Positions 43,631 through 55,700 of a stretch of DNA of 64,000 nucleotides are shown here, piece after piece (the first letter of the stretch is position 1; each line of letters starts with the position of its first letter). The notes beneath the pieces were generated by a model. The model had not been told where the DNA came from. It saw nothing but the letters and a program-made list of their open reading frames with translations, and made no database searches. Origin of the DNA: Macrocystis pyrifera (lineage: Eukaryota; Sar; Phaeophyceae; Laminariales; Laminariaceae). Location: the NCBI GenBank assembly GCA_031763025.1, contig JASSKH010000021.1, positions 7,458,611 through 7,522,610 of the forward strand, read 5' to 3'. The translations under genes were made by a program, and so were the position numbers.

Positions 43631-43930
43631 TCAGTGGCATCATGTTGTCCTATTACAGCATCAATTCGCCAGACACTTTACGAACGTACATATGACACCA
43701 AACAATCAAGTTCATACACACAACGGAACCACATGTACACAACGTCGCCAGTGCTAAATGTACGATGTACTTACTGCCGCTACAGCATGCGCCCATAAAT
43801 CTTCTGTCACTTTCTTCGCAGACGGATCTTCAAGATACGATTGCCTCTGCTTTGATGCACCCATGCTGTCGACAACACCACCGGCAGCCAATCGGCATCC
43901 ATGCCGTGCACATATGGACCACGCTCATAG

Positions 43931-44018
43931 CCTTTAGGACTGCACTCCCGTTGTGTACAAAAACACTTGGAATTTGAGTCGGAGCAAGGTACATGTACAC
44001 TGCAGTATTAAAAAGGGT
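43931..44018. mobile_element. Family C palindromic element, diverged
   Basis: CCTTTAGGACTGCACTCCCG at the left and ACTGCAGTATTAAAAAGGG at the right; central CTTGGAATTTGAGT. Confidence 0.65.
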
Positions 44019-44494
44019 TGAATTGACAAAAAAAAAAAAAACTATATCCCCGGGAGGTGAGAGACATACACCATGCATTGGTCTACACGCGGCATGGCGA
44101 GCGCTCCGACCCAGGGCGGATGAAGAAAAACAAAAACAGGAGTGACACAGCAGTGATTGCTGATTGGTTGGCTGACGGACTGACTGATTGGTTGATTGGT
44201 CGATCGTGGAACGGTGTCACCGCTCTGTGGTTGTTTTCGCCGACGGGCGGAATAAGCACCTCCGTGGAGGTGTTTCCGTCCTTTCATTTCCCATACTTTC
44301 TGGACAGAAGAACTGTCGACAAGATACGACAAACGGATTCTACAGCAGTCGCCACCGACCTTCGGATTTAGATGGCCCCCGATCAAGACCCCGTGAAAAT
44401 TTCCAACACATCAGACAGATGAGATCAAATCAGATCTCCATTTTGATGACCTTCGTAGATCGAGGCAGACATTTTTTTTTTAATTATTTTTTAT

Positions 44495-44806
44495 CATCAC
44501 TTTTACTTTCCAGCCTAACTCGTAGGAGGTTGTACCCTCAGCGATTTTCTGGACAAGCCGTGTACACAGGTGTCGTCCCTTCTCCCCCCCCGTACGTGCC
44601 TTCATTTTTGTCGCGCATAGCGTTCGGCATTCCTACTGCTCGTCGATTTTCATCGAATGCAACTAACTCACGCTCTCGCGGTTTCCGCAAATCAATTTTT
44701 ATGCAAGAAAAAGTCCCTATCTGCATGCACTTGGTGAGACTCGAACCCACGAAATTTATCTTGATAGGCACACGGACCACCCACCAAGCCACCGAGGACG
44801 CCGGCT
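44495..44806 (-). mobile_element. Family F tRNA-derived SINE, full copy
   Basis: On the minus strand the 5' head is tRNA-like. TGGCTTGGTGGGTGG fits the A box, and GTGGGTTCGAGTCTCAC forms a perfect 5-bp T-arm containing the B box. The body (ACTTTTTCTTGCATAAAAA, CGATGAAAATCGACGAGCAG) and a tail including (G)8 follow. It aligns end to end with the copy at 62013-62314 (about 310 bp), the expected layout of a tRNA-headed SINE. Confidence 0.75.
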
Positions 44807-44819
44807 CATGTCCCTGATT

Positions 44820-46500
44820 TGTTAGGGCTGGACACTGATACAGTATGTACTGGCCGTAGATAACTACTGGCAGTAATAATCTACTGATTGATCTGGCCAG
44901 TACATCCGTCAGTGTTTTTTATCTTGCGTACGCTCAAGAAGCAAGCCCTATTATAGCACGGAAACCCACTCAATGCGCTTCGGGAGGAGAGAGGAGAGAC
45001 AACAGTATACTGCTGCAAATAAATGTATACTGCTGCAATCCAGTACATTGATTGACTCGATGACAGTATAATCGCTATCCTCGAATACTGACTTGAGTCG
45101 CCAGTGCCCAGCCCTATGATTTATATGACCTGCAAGACCTACAACAGTAGATCACGTTTGCTGGCAGGATCTGTATGACACAGATCTTGCGCGTTTGGCA
45201 GGAGGGATCTGCATGATGCGACTCTTTGTACTACGAAATAACAAAAGCAAAAATACCGTACAGGATTCAGATTAGTATATACTGCTGTAATTATCTACGA
45301 GTATGTGTCCGGTGTCAGTGAGCTTAACAAAAAATCTTGCCCAAGGAGGAGACAGACGACAAGCAACGCCGATCACCGCCTGGAATGTTGATGTCGAGGG
45401 GGCATCCGCACGGGCTGATATTCGCACATCGTGGTGCTGCTGCTACTGTCTGGGGTGTCGAATGTGGCGCGATAACTGCTCTATGTAGCTGCGCTAAACG
45501 GCAAACGGTTGATCAAGCTGTGGGACGGACTCCCAAGCGTCTCCCGCCCGTTGTAACTCTTTACAGTAGAATCACGAATCACCCCGCCCGGACCAAAAAA
45601 AGTTCACAGATCGGACAGATCATGATCTACATTATAGTATCAAAGATCGTTTAGAACTTACCAGGTGCCAGGTACAGCAGTATATGTTTACACGCACCAG
45701 GTGCGTACGAAGTATTTTCCGTTGTTACGGGGGGCCACAGTAATCAGGTCCCATAATATACATTAAACCCTTTGTATTATAGCATCCGTACTGTTCATAT
45801 TTAGTCCTGATTAATATGTCTCCACATGTAAACCCAGTAAAGCACATGCGCAAGAGTCGTGCCAATGAAGATCTCACGAGGTAAAACACGATCTACGGTA
45901 GACATTCTTGTCTTGTGAGAGCATACAAATCAAGGATCAATCTGCTCCGAATGAACTACGAGTACAACTGGTAGATCATGAACTGGGATCGGTCAACGAT
46001 GAACAATGAAACGAGAAACTGGTACGCTGGTACTTACCAGTGCTCGGCATGCGTTCTACCACTCGTCCCGTTGCAAACTCGTGGCGGCATGCTGACGGGC
46101 CCATTTAGCACCTCGCTCTCCTCGGCTCCCTCAAGGTGAATCACCTAATCGAGTGCACCGGTGCGAGGTCGCAACGTCGCAGCATCGCAACGCAAAGCTG
46201 AACGTGGTAGGGCACGTAGAAAGAGTTTTCGTATTGATAGTTTGGCGTTTTTAGCGGCATAAAAACAACAAAAAACGCCAAAATGATCCATAATTTCGTC
46301 ACGTTTCGACGTCGCCGCGTTCGAACAAAGCTCGGAATTTGAACCCACAGAGCTGCTGCGTGTGGGGCGCTGCTACAGCTGCCAGCATGCATGCTCGTCA
46401 CGGCCGGCCGAAGTATGCAATGCCTTGAACACGTAGGCGTGCTGGCTGGTTTGATGCTGGGGCTCTGAATGGCCTCTAGATTGCCGATTCCTCTCGACAA
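44820..46500. other. No convincing gene upstream of the WD40 gene
   Basis: Contains local palindromes (CTGGCCAGTAC, TATACTGCTGCAA twice), a diverged family A/B end at 45722 (TTACGGGGGGCCACAGTAAT), and another B-box-like string near 46335 (reverse complement GGGTTCAAATTCC). A 119-codon minus frame (46141-46500) starts 26 bp from the WD40 ATG, but it has no recognised motif. Confidence 0.4.
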
Positions 46501-46526
46501 TACTCGTCGCTAGCGCTATTAATAGC

Positions 46527-46748
46527 ATGGCGCTCCGCGGCGTATCTTATCCTTCGTTGGAGTTTAAAAATCAGCTCCGCGATGGGGTTGCTCCGATCGA
46601 AGCATGCGCGTTCAATGCGTCTCGGCACGAGTTTCTCGCCGTGGACGCCTCTGCGCTGCGAGTGTGGGGCTTGAAGAGGGAGATCAAGGCGGTTATGGCT
46701 CCAAGCAAAACCAGGTTTGTGACCGCTGTCCACTACCAGCGCTTAGCA
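46527..46748 (+). CDS. Exon 1 of WD40 gene
   Basis: ATG at 46527. Encodes MALRGVSYPSLEFKNQLRDG, then the first blade strands with FLAVDASALRVWGLKREI and VTAVHYQRLA; donor TTAGCA|GTACGT in phase 0. A first strand pair ending in 'x-VW-L' is typical of a propeller start. Confidence 0.75.
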
Positions 46749-49700
46749 GTACGTAGGGTCGATGGATGCACCTTTCGCTGATAATTTTCAAATATACAGC
46801 AATTTAGGCTCAACGTCCAAGTTGCTACGATATATTGCCCGTTTCTGCGCTCTTGCATATACGCGAATTAATGCGATATGTAGTGTAGTTGTACCAGTTG
46901 TGAGGCTGTGAATCGACTGAGTACATACATGTCACCGACTACAATTCTTACTGTGGTTGGCTAGGTGTTGCGTGCGGTATGAATAAACGGAGTTTTGCGT
47001 CTTTGTATATATCTGGCTAGCGGGTTTGTGGCTCCAAAGGGTGCACACATCGCACAGATCATCGATTCCCAATTCAGGATCTAGGTCTTTCAGGGGAGAT
47101 ATGTTCCTGACCTGTATGATTTAGCTCATGTCGGGTGGGGACCGCATGACCATTTCAGGATCTAGGTCTTTCAGGGGAGGTATGTTCCTGACCTGTATGA
47201 TTTAGCTCACGTCGGGTGGGGACCGCATGACCTGAAGTCCATGCAGCTCACGACTTTTAGCAGTTGTACAGTATCTGGTAGTGTGTATGTAGACTCGTAG
47301 AAATCGTACCCAGCGCGGAATTTACAAGGGTGAAAAAAACTGCGATATCGTGCTTGCTTTTGGAGCCGACGGTGGCTATTCATACGGATCATTCACTCCA
47401 CATTCTAGATGCTCAAGATGTTTCTCACTCCCCCTCAAGCTTAGGTTGATGTATGGTGTCCGAAGACGAGTCGGTTGCGTCAAAGCATCACGAGGTCTAC
47501 TGCTGTCTGTACAGTACCTTAACTGTAGTTGCGCGGACACCTTCTTTGGACGGAAATACGAGAACCGTTTAGTCTTCATACTATTATTTTTGTGGTCCTT
47601 ATATTTCCGTCCAGATTAGTATGTAAGTTCGCTGGACGGGGTGCAAACCACCCAATGTACTTATTCCCGAGATAAAAATGAAGGCATGCACGCTAGTGGG
47701 GAGGGGGGGAGGGGGGGGTGCCCGCTACGTGATTTCAGATCTTAGTTACGGCAGGAAAGGATCTGGAGAGGTAGAGTAAATGTGATAGATGGAATGGGGT
47801 AGGGGGGGGGCGTAATCATGTGTTGCTTGCCTCGGTCATTTGACCTTTGGCAATGCATCCCTTTCGAGACCGAGCGCCGTTCCTGCTGCTATTAGAGACA
47901 CCTCTCAACATTTGGGCGCTCAGCGGGGGGGGGGGGGGGGGGGGGGGGATTACTGCGAAGTACGATACGTAGTGTACGTAGTGTAGGCCGGCAGCCGAGT
48001 CGTGGGCATGAGCTGATACGTAGTACCGTCGTTGTACAGAATGCCAACTTGTTGTGAAAGAAGCATGCCAGGCACCATCAATCGCCGGCATAAAGCCAAC
48101 CAACCGAAGAGCTTTTTTTTTTCGGCCGCCCGTAATAGGAACACCTAAAGCAGTACATATTTCAATGAACGCTGTGTGTGTCCCCGATATGGCATGGTAA
48201 GCAGGGGCTAACGCTTGAATTGGTGGACACTCAGTAGTAGCAGCAGTAGCTGCTTGTACTGAACGCTGACTACGTATGTATAGGCCATCTAGCCTACACA
48301 CAAAATGCTGGTGTGTCTGGCACGGAACAAATCGCTGACATCGCTAATGTATATTTACATTTCGCCCCATCTTCGCCACACTCATTATGCTCTTCGATGC
48401 AGCTCCCCAGCCATCGCCGCTTTCTGCCTGGAGCAAGACGACCTCTACATCGTCGTCTACGGGGGGCGAAAAGGCGCAGCAGGAGGGGATTTCAAAACGC
48501 CTTCCGCGGCGGTGGCGGCGGGGGGGGGAGGGAGTGTATGCTACATATACGATGGAAGGCTGCGGCTTCTGTGTCGAATCGTCCCTTGCGAATCCGAGGT
48601 ACGTGCGTACGCACATATCCAGTGAGACTGCTGCTGCTGTTCTTGTCAATAGGGCCGTTACTATCGGACTCTCATCTCAACTTTCCTAATTTTGCTTAAT
48701 TCATTTCCTAAAAGAGGACATCTAAAAGATTTCCTGAGTTTTTGCCCTCTGCTAAAATTTCCTGATTTAAGAACTACGTCCTCTTGTTTCCCTCCTATTT
48801 CCTCTTTTTTCCCAAGAAAAAGAGGAAGAGCAGGGCCGAAGCTATTGGATAAAATTGGCCCTTGGGTCCTTCAGGGCCGCGCTTCTGTTAAGATATATTT
48901 TAGTTGGAAATAGACATACTGCATATGTGTGTGTTTGCGTATATTGCAGAGTTACTACAGTGGTACAAGAGCTACGCTTAAGCTCAACACCCAGTATTTT
49001 GACCCGAATGACAGCACGTAATGTATATTACTGGTTTATCGTTTGAGCCGTTCGTTCCGCTTGAAGCAAGTACAATGGCGTGCGTTTCCATGGTCAGGCC
49101 ATCCAGGTTCAGGATTTTCTAACACCCGCGAAGACGGTTTTGGGTAACATCTACGCCTCGTGCTTCAGATTTGTGGTGTTTTCGGTTTTTCGCGTTTGGC
49201 GGCGATGATATGGTCATGGTCTGAGCGCAACCAGAGCATGATGGCATATATCCTGTGATTTTTGTTTCGTCATCACGAACCCGTTCGGTCCCTTTTTGTT
49301 TTGCGGGCGAGATCGATGTCTGCCACTCACAGCGTTTTACAGCCGTGCGACTTTGCAGATGCTGCTATTCAGCGGACATAGACCCTAATGCGCTGTGCAC
49401 ATATATGACTCAAGCATGCTGGAAGGCAATATGCAGCCGAAACCAAAGCAGCATTGACCAAAACAACCTCTTGACCAGGGATCTTCACGCGTCATGACCC
49501 GGCCCGCTGGTCGCGTCAGGAAGTTCCTGAAATCTCACACAGGTCGGGTCGGTTCAGGCCAGGCCAGGCCAGGAGATTTTCGAACTCTCACGGGACGCAC
49601 GAGGTTTGACCTGGTCCCCATGAACAGCCCTGCTCTTGACCCTTTCGGGACCCATGTATCTTGATTACTATGAAGAGACCGAAATAAACGACAAGTGCGA

Positions 49701-52700
49701 GATTGTCAAGCTGGTATTAAGGGGGGGGGGCATACGTAGCGATCGCGACTAAAAGAATGGTGTGTAAACATTAGGGAGAGGGGTGTACTCGATAGGAGAG
49801 ATGTACTCGATCTCACGCATGGCCGTAGTCGTATGACCATAGACCCTCGCATCCCTACAATGCCGGGACGGAGCATGTCGGGTTTTCACCGACCAGGCAG
49901 ACATTGCTTGCACCAAGCGCGAAGCGCCGTGATGAGTTGGGCGAGTCGCATGAAGGGTGAGCTGCATCCTACTATGAACCGCTTGTGAGGCGGACTTACA
50001 TATGGATGACAGCTTCGATGAGTCAGTAAACATTATGGGGGGGGGGGGGGGGGGTATATGTTACTTTGGGGTCTATCGTGGGTTCCGATCAAGCTATTTC
50101 GGCTGTACCCCCCCTTAGTATTGCCCTCCTGTAGTTCGTATCATGTTGTGAGCGTATGTTACGTGCGTACAGCTCCTGCTGTTGCATTTCGGACACCCAC
50201 CCCTCCCCCGCTGTACCCACCAGGCGAGTCGCCCAACAACTAACGGCGCCTCGCGCTTAGTGCAAGCAATATCTGCCTCGTCGGTGAAAACCCGACGTGC
50301 TCCGCCCCGGCATCGCAGGGATGCGAGGATCTATGGTTATACGACTACGGTCATGCATGATAATGAGCAGACTCCCCCCCCCCTCATTCAGGGTCTATGG
50401 TCATACGACTACGGCCATGCATGAGATCGAGTACTTCTCTCCTATTGAGTACACCCCCCCCCCCATTCATGCGACTCGCCGGACACCTCACGGCGCTTCG
50501 CGCTTGGTGCAAGCAATGTCTGCCTGGTCGGTGAAAACCCGACATGCTCCGTCCCGGCTTTGTAGGGATGCGAGGGTCTATGGTCATACGACTACGGCCA
50601 TGCATGAGATCGAGTATATCTCTCCTATAGAGTACACCCCCCCCCACCAGCCCAAGCTGCTTAGTGTGGCAGATGCCGTAATCGTCATTTTTGTTTTTCG
50701 GCAGTTTTTGTGTTTCCCCTTTAAGGCGTACCTTTTTGTGACCCTTTTAGGACTGCAGTACCGTTTCGAGGACAAACCACTCAAATTTCGAGTAGTTTGT
50801 ACCCAAAACGGGACTTCAGCCGTAAAAGGGTCCAGACAAACGACAAGAGAAATAACTTTTTTTTTTCGACGCACAGAGATAGCGACGATAAAATAAAATG
50901 AAGACGACGACCTCTTCTTTTACGAAGTTGTACAATCCATATTACGGGTAATCAGAACCCACCATGGACCCAAGAACCATGTATTACCCTACGTTTACAC
51001 GCCATATTTGGTTCCGATTACTGTGTTACCCCGTAACAATCCATATTACGGGTAATCAGAACCCACGATGGACACAAAAACCAGGTATACCCCTATGTTC
51101 ACATGGCATATTTGGTTCTGATTACTGTGTCCCCCCGTAACAATACATATTACGGGTAATCAGAACCCACCATGGACTTTAAAACCAGGTATACCCCTAT
51201 GTTTACACAGCATATTTGGTTCTGATTACTGTGTTACCCCGTAACAATCCATATTACGGGTAATCAGAACCCAAAAACCAGGTATACTCCTTCGTGTGTA
51301 CACACCATATTTGGTTCTGATTACTGTGTTCGCCCGTAATGGTGCCAGCATGCAGCCGTACATACGAGTATGTAGGATTACGTTTGCGGCCGTGTTGTTA
51401 AAAACAAACTTTTTGCCCGACGCTGTCTGTCGTAATTAGAACGCTGAAATGACCATCTCTTAACTAACCAAGGAGTGATCCAATTGTTTAGTTGGTTGTC
51501 ATTTGTCATGGAGCATTTTTTCCGTCTGAAATCTCCCACAGTTAAGCAATGTGCGAGTCAGCAATATTTCAATAGCTGATCGGTAGGTGCCGTTAACCAA
51601 CTAACCGCGACTCTAGTCGGAAATTCGGCTGGCGAAGAAGCCATCTGATGGCGGCCTAGTTGCCGACTTTTAGTCAGACGGGCGTAGCGAGCCAAATAAC
51701 CCCTCTCCCCGACCGAGGGCGGGGGGCCCCCCCGCGCAACACCAGAAAAAAATGTAGCCTAGCCCGCATTCAACAATCCTTCCGACATGTATGGAACGCC
51801 CGTATTAGTCGGATAGTCGGACGGATGCACCTCCGGGAAACGACAACTATTGCATAATCCGACGAAGAACCAGTTGGTGACTTCCGATTCTCAAGCTCTA
51901 CCCACAATGGTTGACTCTTTTAGAACTGCGGTCCCGTTTTGGGGACACTACTTTAAATTCGAGCGGTTAGTCTTCAAAACGGGACAACAGTGTAAAAGGG
52001 ATAAAGAAACAGTAGCCATGAATAAGAACGCGCGCGTTCGACGGTAGGTTTGAGGAGTGCTACACCAAAAGTAAGTAATTAGCAAGCTACCGGAAAGTAT
52101 GATTTTTTTTCTTTCAAGAGAAGTGAATAACCAGAAAGTTATTGTAAAAAAATAATGACAATGACGTCAACGAAATTGTGATACAAGCTTGACCCGGTCA
52201 GTCAGGATTATGTTTTGCCCAAAACGCGTGTCGCCCTGGGAGCAAATACAAGGACGGCTTCTTCTTCATATTAATGTGTAAGTAGTCCTTATATTTCCGC
52301 CCGGAGTAGTTTTGCGTTGTAAGCTTGATCCGGTCAGTCAGCAAAACAAATTGGCCCAAAAGTGCTACGTACCCCTATCGCGTGTATATACCGTATCACA
52401 CTGGGTGATAAGACAACACACTCCCTGGGACGAACTTTCAGACCCGGTTTCCTCTAAAACATGGGGGGCACGTACACGCACAACGTAAATGGTGGCTTTG
52501 GAAATATTTCGGCGAGAAGTTTGCATGGACGCATCTCTGGTCGTACTCAGTACGCCCTCACCGTTGTCGAGAAGCTCAGCTTTGAGAAATCCTCCGAGGG
52601 GGTGTGTTGTCTTATCACCCTAGCATGATAGTGTTATACGGTATATGCCACGCGTCACACCCGATGGTAGAAGCGGAAGACCAGGCACCGTACAGCAGTA

Positions 52701-55700
52701 TGGGCCCGCCGAAAACAAAGAACACGTGCATAACCACTCCGAGCAAGCCTTTGGAACCGTATTGGTGACACACTACGAGTAGCCTATCATTGCTTAGGAT
52801 TATGATTTGTGGCACAAACGCTCGCTCGCTCGCTCGCTCGCCGCCGAGCACGATTAATTTTTGAGTAGTACTGTAATCCAACTTTTTTTCTTTCTTTGCG
52901 TCCCCCCAAAAAGGTGAGCCCTGCGTTCTTTAGGACTGCAGGCCCGTTTAAGGGACAAGATTACTCAGAATTTGAGTGATTTGTCCCCGAAACGGGACAG
53001 CGGTCCTAAAAGGGTGAATTCTTATTCGTGTACTTGTACTGTTGTTGGTTTTTTCACCGCCGCCGACACCCTCCCCGCCGTGCCCTGCCCTCGCGCGCAG
53101 GTAGTATCCGCTGCGTTATATCCCCCGACGGGGGCCCTTCTTATGTCGGATGGGGACGGGATCCTTCGGGTTTTCCACATCACATCTCGTAGGCTTCCTT
53201 CCGCCCCATTGGCTAGGGCGACGACGGCTACCAAATCCAACCAGGTGATGTTATTGAAAGGCGTGAATCAGTGTACGTGTTCGCTTTGGAGGCGTTCTGC
53301 GATAGAGTTATCACATACATATGGGGGGAAAAAAACAACTTTCTGGGCCACCACGGCGGCCTCACCGAGCGCCATTTCGAAGGATGGGTACGTAAATTGT
53401 GCTCTACATCGTTGGGCATAATGCGTACGCACACGCGTACGAGATGTGTCGTAGCATCAGTCGTATTTATATGTTTGTATGTTTGTGCCCGTTTAACTCG
53501 GGATTGCACCTTGGGGGGAAACAGGAACGCCTCAGAAATTTTGGGGTGATTGCGGAACGCCTCATTGGGCACGAATAGAACTGCGCAACGCGTTTTGTTT
53601 TTTCAAGGTGTCCGCACAGGGACGCGATCAGTTTTTTCTGCAGTGCATCGATTTTTTCTCAGAACGGAAAGGGGTTGCCAATGCTGAACTTCAACTACAA
53701 CAAGGTGTCTTCGGAAAATGTCTGGTCGAGATACGTAAAGAGAAAGATGCCTTCCTAAAAATATGTAATGTTCGACTTTAGTGACAGCAGTAGCACCCTT
53801 TTTTCTTGTCGGTTGTCCGAGAATAGGAGCGACGCAAAACAAACAAAAGCGATCGCGCGCGCACTCCTTTTGCGTGTGTTTTCTGAGGGTACGTACACAC
53901 CCCACAGCCGACCTTAAAAAAAAAAAGAAAAAAAAAACTGCATGCGTCGAATCGGTGCGATAGGGGCGTCATATTTTGGGCCAGGACAAACGTTTCTGAC
54001 GGATGGCGGCCTCTGAACTGCGAAAAGTAGCCCTGCATCATCTTTATTCATACAGTAGGTACAATCGCTTTCGTTACAGACCTACTAGCCATGGGATTGA
54101 ACGCCCACCCGGTTAAGATTTTTAGGACTGCAGTCTCGTTTCGGGAACAAACCATACTAATTCTAAGTAGTTTTTGCCCCAAAACGGGACTGCGGGACCA
54201 AAAGGGTTAAGTGTGTGTGTTTCGTTTTGGTATATGTAGACAGTTTTTTTGGGTGAGATTTAGAGCCCCTCAAGGGAAACGCCCCAGAAAAAAACCGATG
54301 CAATGGTTGAAACGCACATCTCTTACCGTAACACGCCACCAGCTCCAATGGTTGGTGCGATGGTTGATGCTATGGTTGAGGAGCATTGCTTGGTGATGAA
54401 TGTTTGGGCTGTACTATGGGCTACAATGTAACCAAGTAAATCCCCCACCGTAGCGCGAGTCTACACGAGGCCACCCTGTATGAACTCGACTGGGCGTCGG
54501 TCCTGGAGACTTGTCTTCTCTCAGTTTCCCGGCTCCTCTTGCGTCATATGCACCATGCTGGAAATATATCGCACGCCTCGGATAGATCATGATCTATCTA
54601 TCTACAGATAGATCATCTAGTTCCTCGCCTGCCCCTTGTGAGAGGTTGAGGCAAGATCTGCGCTACGGCAATAGAACATATCCAATACAGATCATGCAGA
54701 TCATACATATTGTATCGGGAATAGATGATATATCTGCCTTGAAAGATCTACATCATGAGGTTGAAATCGATGATCTGTCTGAGCTGTGAAATGCTGTTTC
54801 TTATGTTTCGTTTTGTCCAGGTGACCGCCAAGGAAATACGGCGGTTGGAGGGTCCGACCGGACCATTGCCGATGGACTTGTTGGAGATCGACGCCTCCTC
54901 CGGCCAGGTCGTTGGCATGAACGGGTACGTGAACAACCACGTAGCCAGTAGAACAATCATGTCAGTTGACAGCCAAGGCTCGCCGAGGCCTCTCTAGAGT
55001 TAACGTACTAGTTTTGCTATGGTAAGTTCCGTCCAGAGGCAAAGTGATACGTCGGTCATCGCATTCATCTTCTCCAGAAATCTTGCCGTACGAATACAGT
55101 ACAATATACATGTCCAGGGCTGTTTGACGGGTTGGGTCAAACCTCGCGGGTCAGGTCAGGTCGGGTCAGGTCGGGTAATGGTGACCCACCCGACCGGATC
55201 CACCCCGCCAAGCCCCGACCCGACCCGACCCGACTCGACCCGACCCGACCCGACCCGACCCGATCCGGCCCAAGAGATAAACAGAAAAATGATTTGTAAA
55301 GAGCCCTGAATGTAACGGCCTGCGAGAAAAGGCAAGCTGAAAACTATCAGCATACATGTAATACCACGGCGGTGTCTTTAACTTGATTTCAAGAGGCCCA
55401 CCCCTGCTGTTGGTGACCTACGAAAGGAAGAAAAAATGACATAAATCAATCCTCAAAATACAAGACAGTTGCAGAGAAAATCAGGTCGTCTCGCTCTGCT
55501 CTTTGGGGGTTATGCCAGTACGATCTACAGTAGGGCTGCAGTCCTGTTTGGGGGATAAACCACTCAAGTCCTAAGTAGTTTTTCCCAGTGTGAGACGGCA
55601 GCCCTAAGAGGATTATTAACTTTCTTACCACTGCAAAATTGAGCCAACTCTTGTTCTAAGTGATTGCGCCTAAAACGAGGGCGCAGTCTGAAGGCGCCTA

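Noticed and set aside
46320-46390. Possible tRNA gene on the minus strand (GGGTTCAAATTCC box)
   Set aside because: The T-stem pairs only weakly, no acceptor stem or anticodon loop can be drawn, and no A box lies at the proper distance.
50942-51339. Regular repeat-spacer pattern reminiscent of a CRISPR array
   Set aside because: Units are 103-104 bp and the whole period is conserved, so there are no variable spacers. Unit ends are inverted repeats of transposon type, and the genome is eukaryotic.
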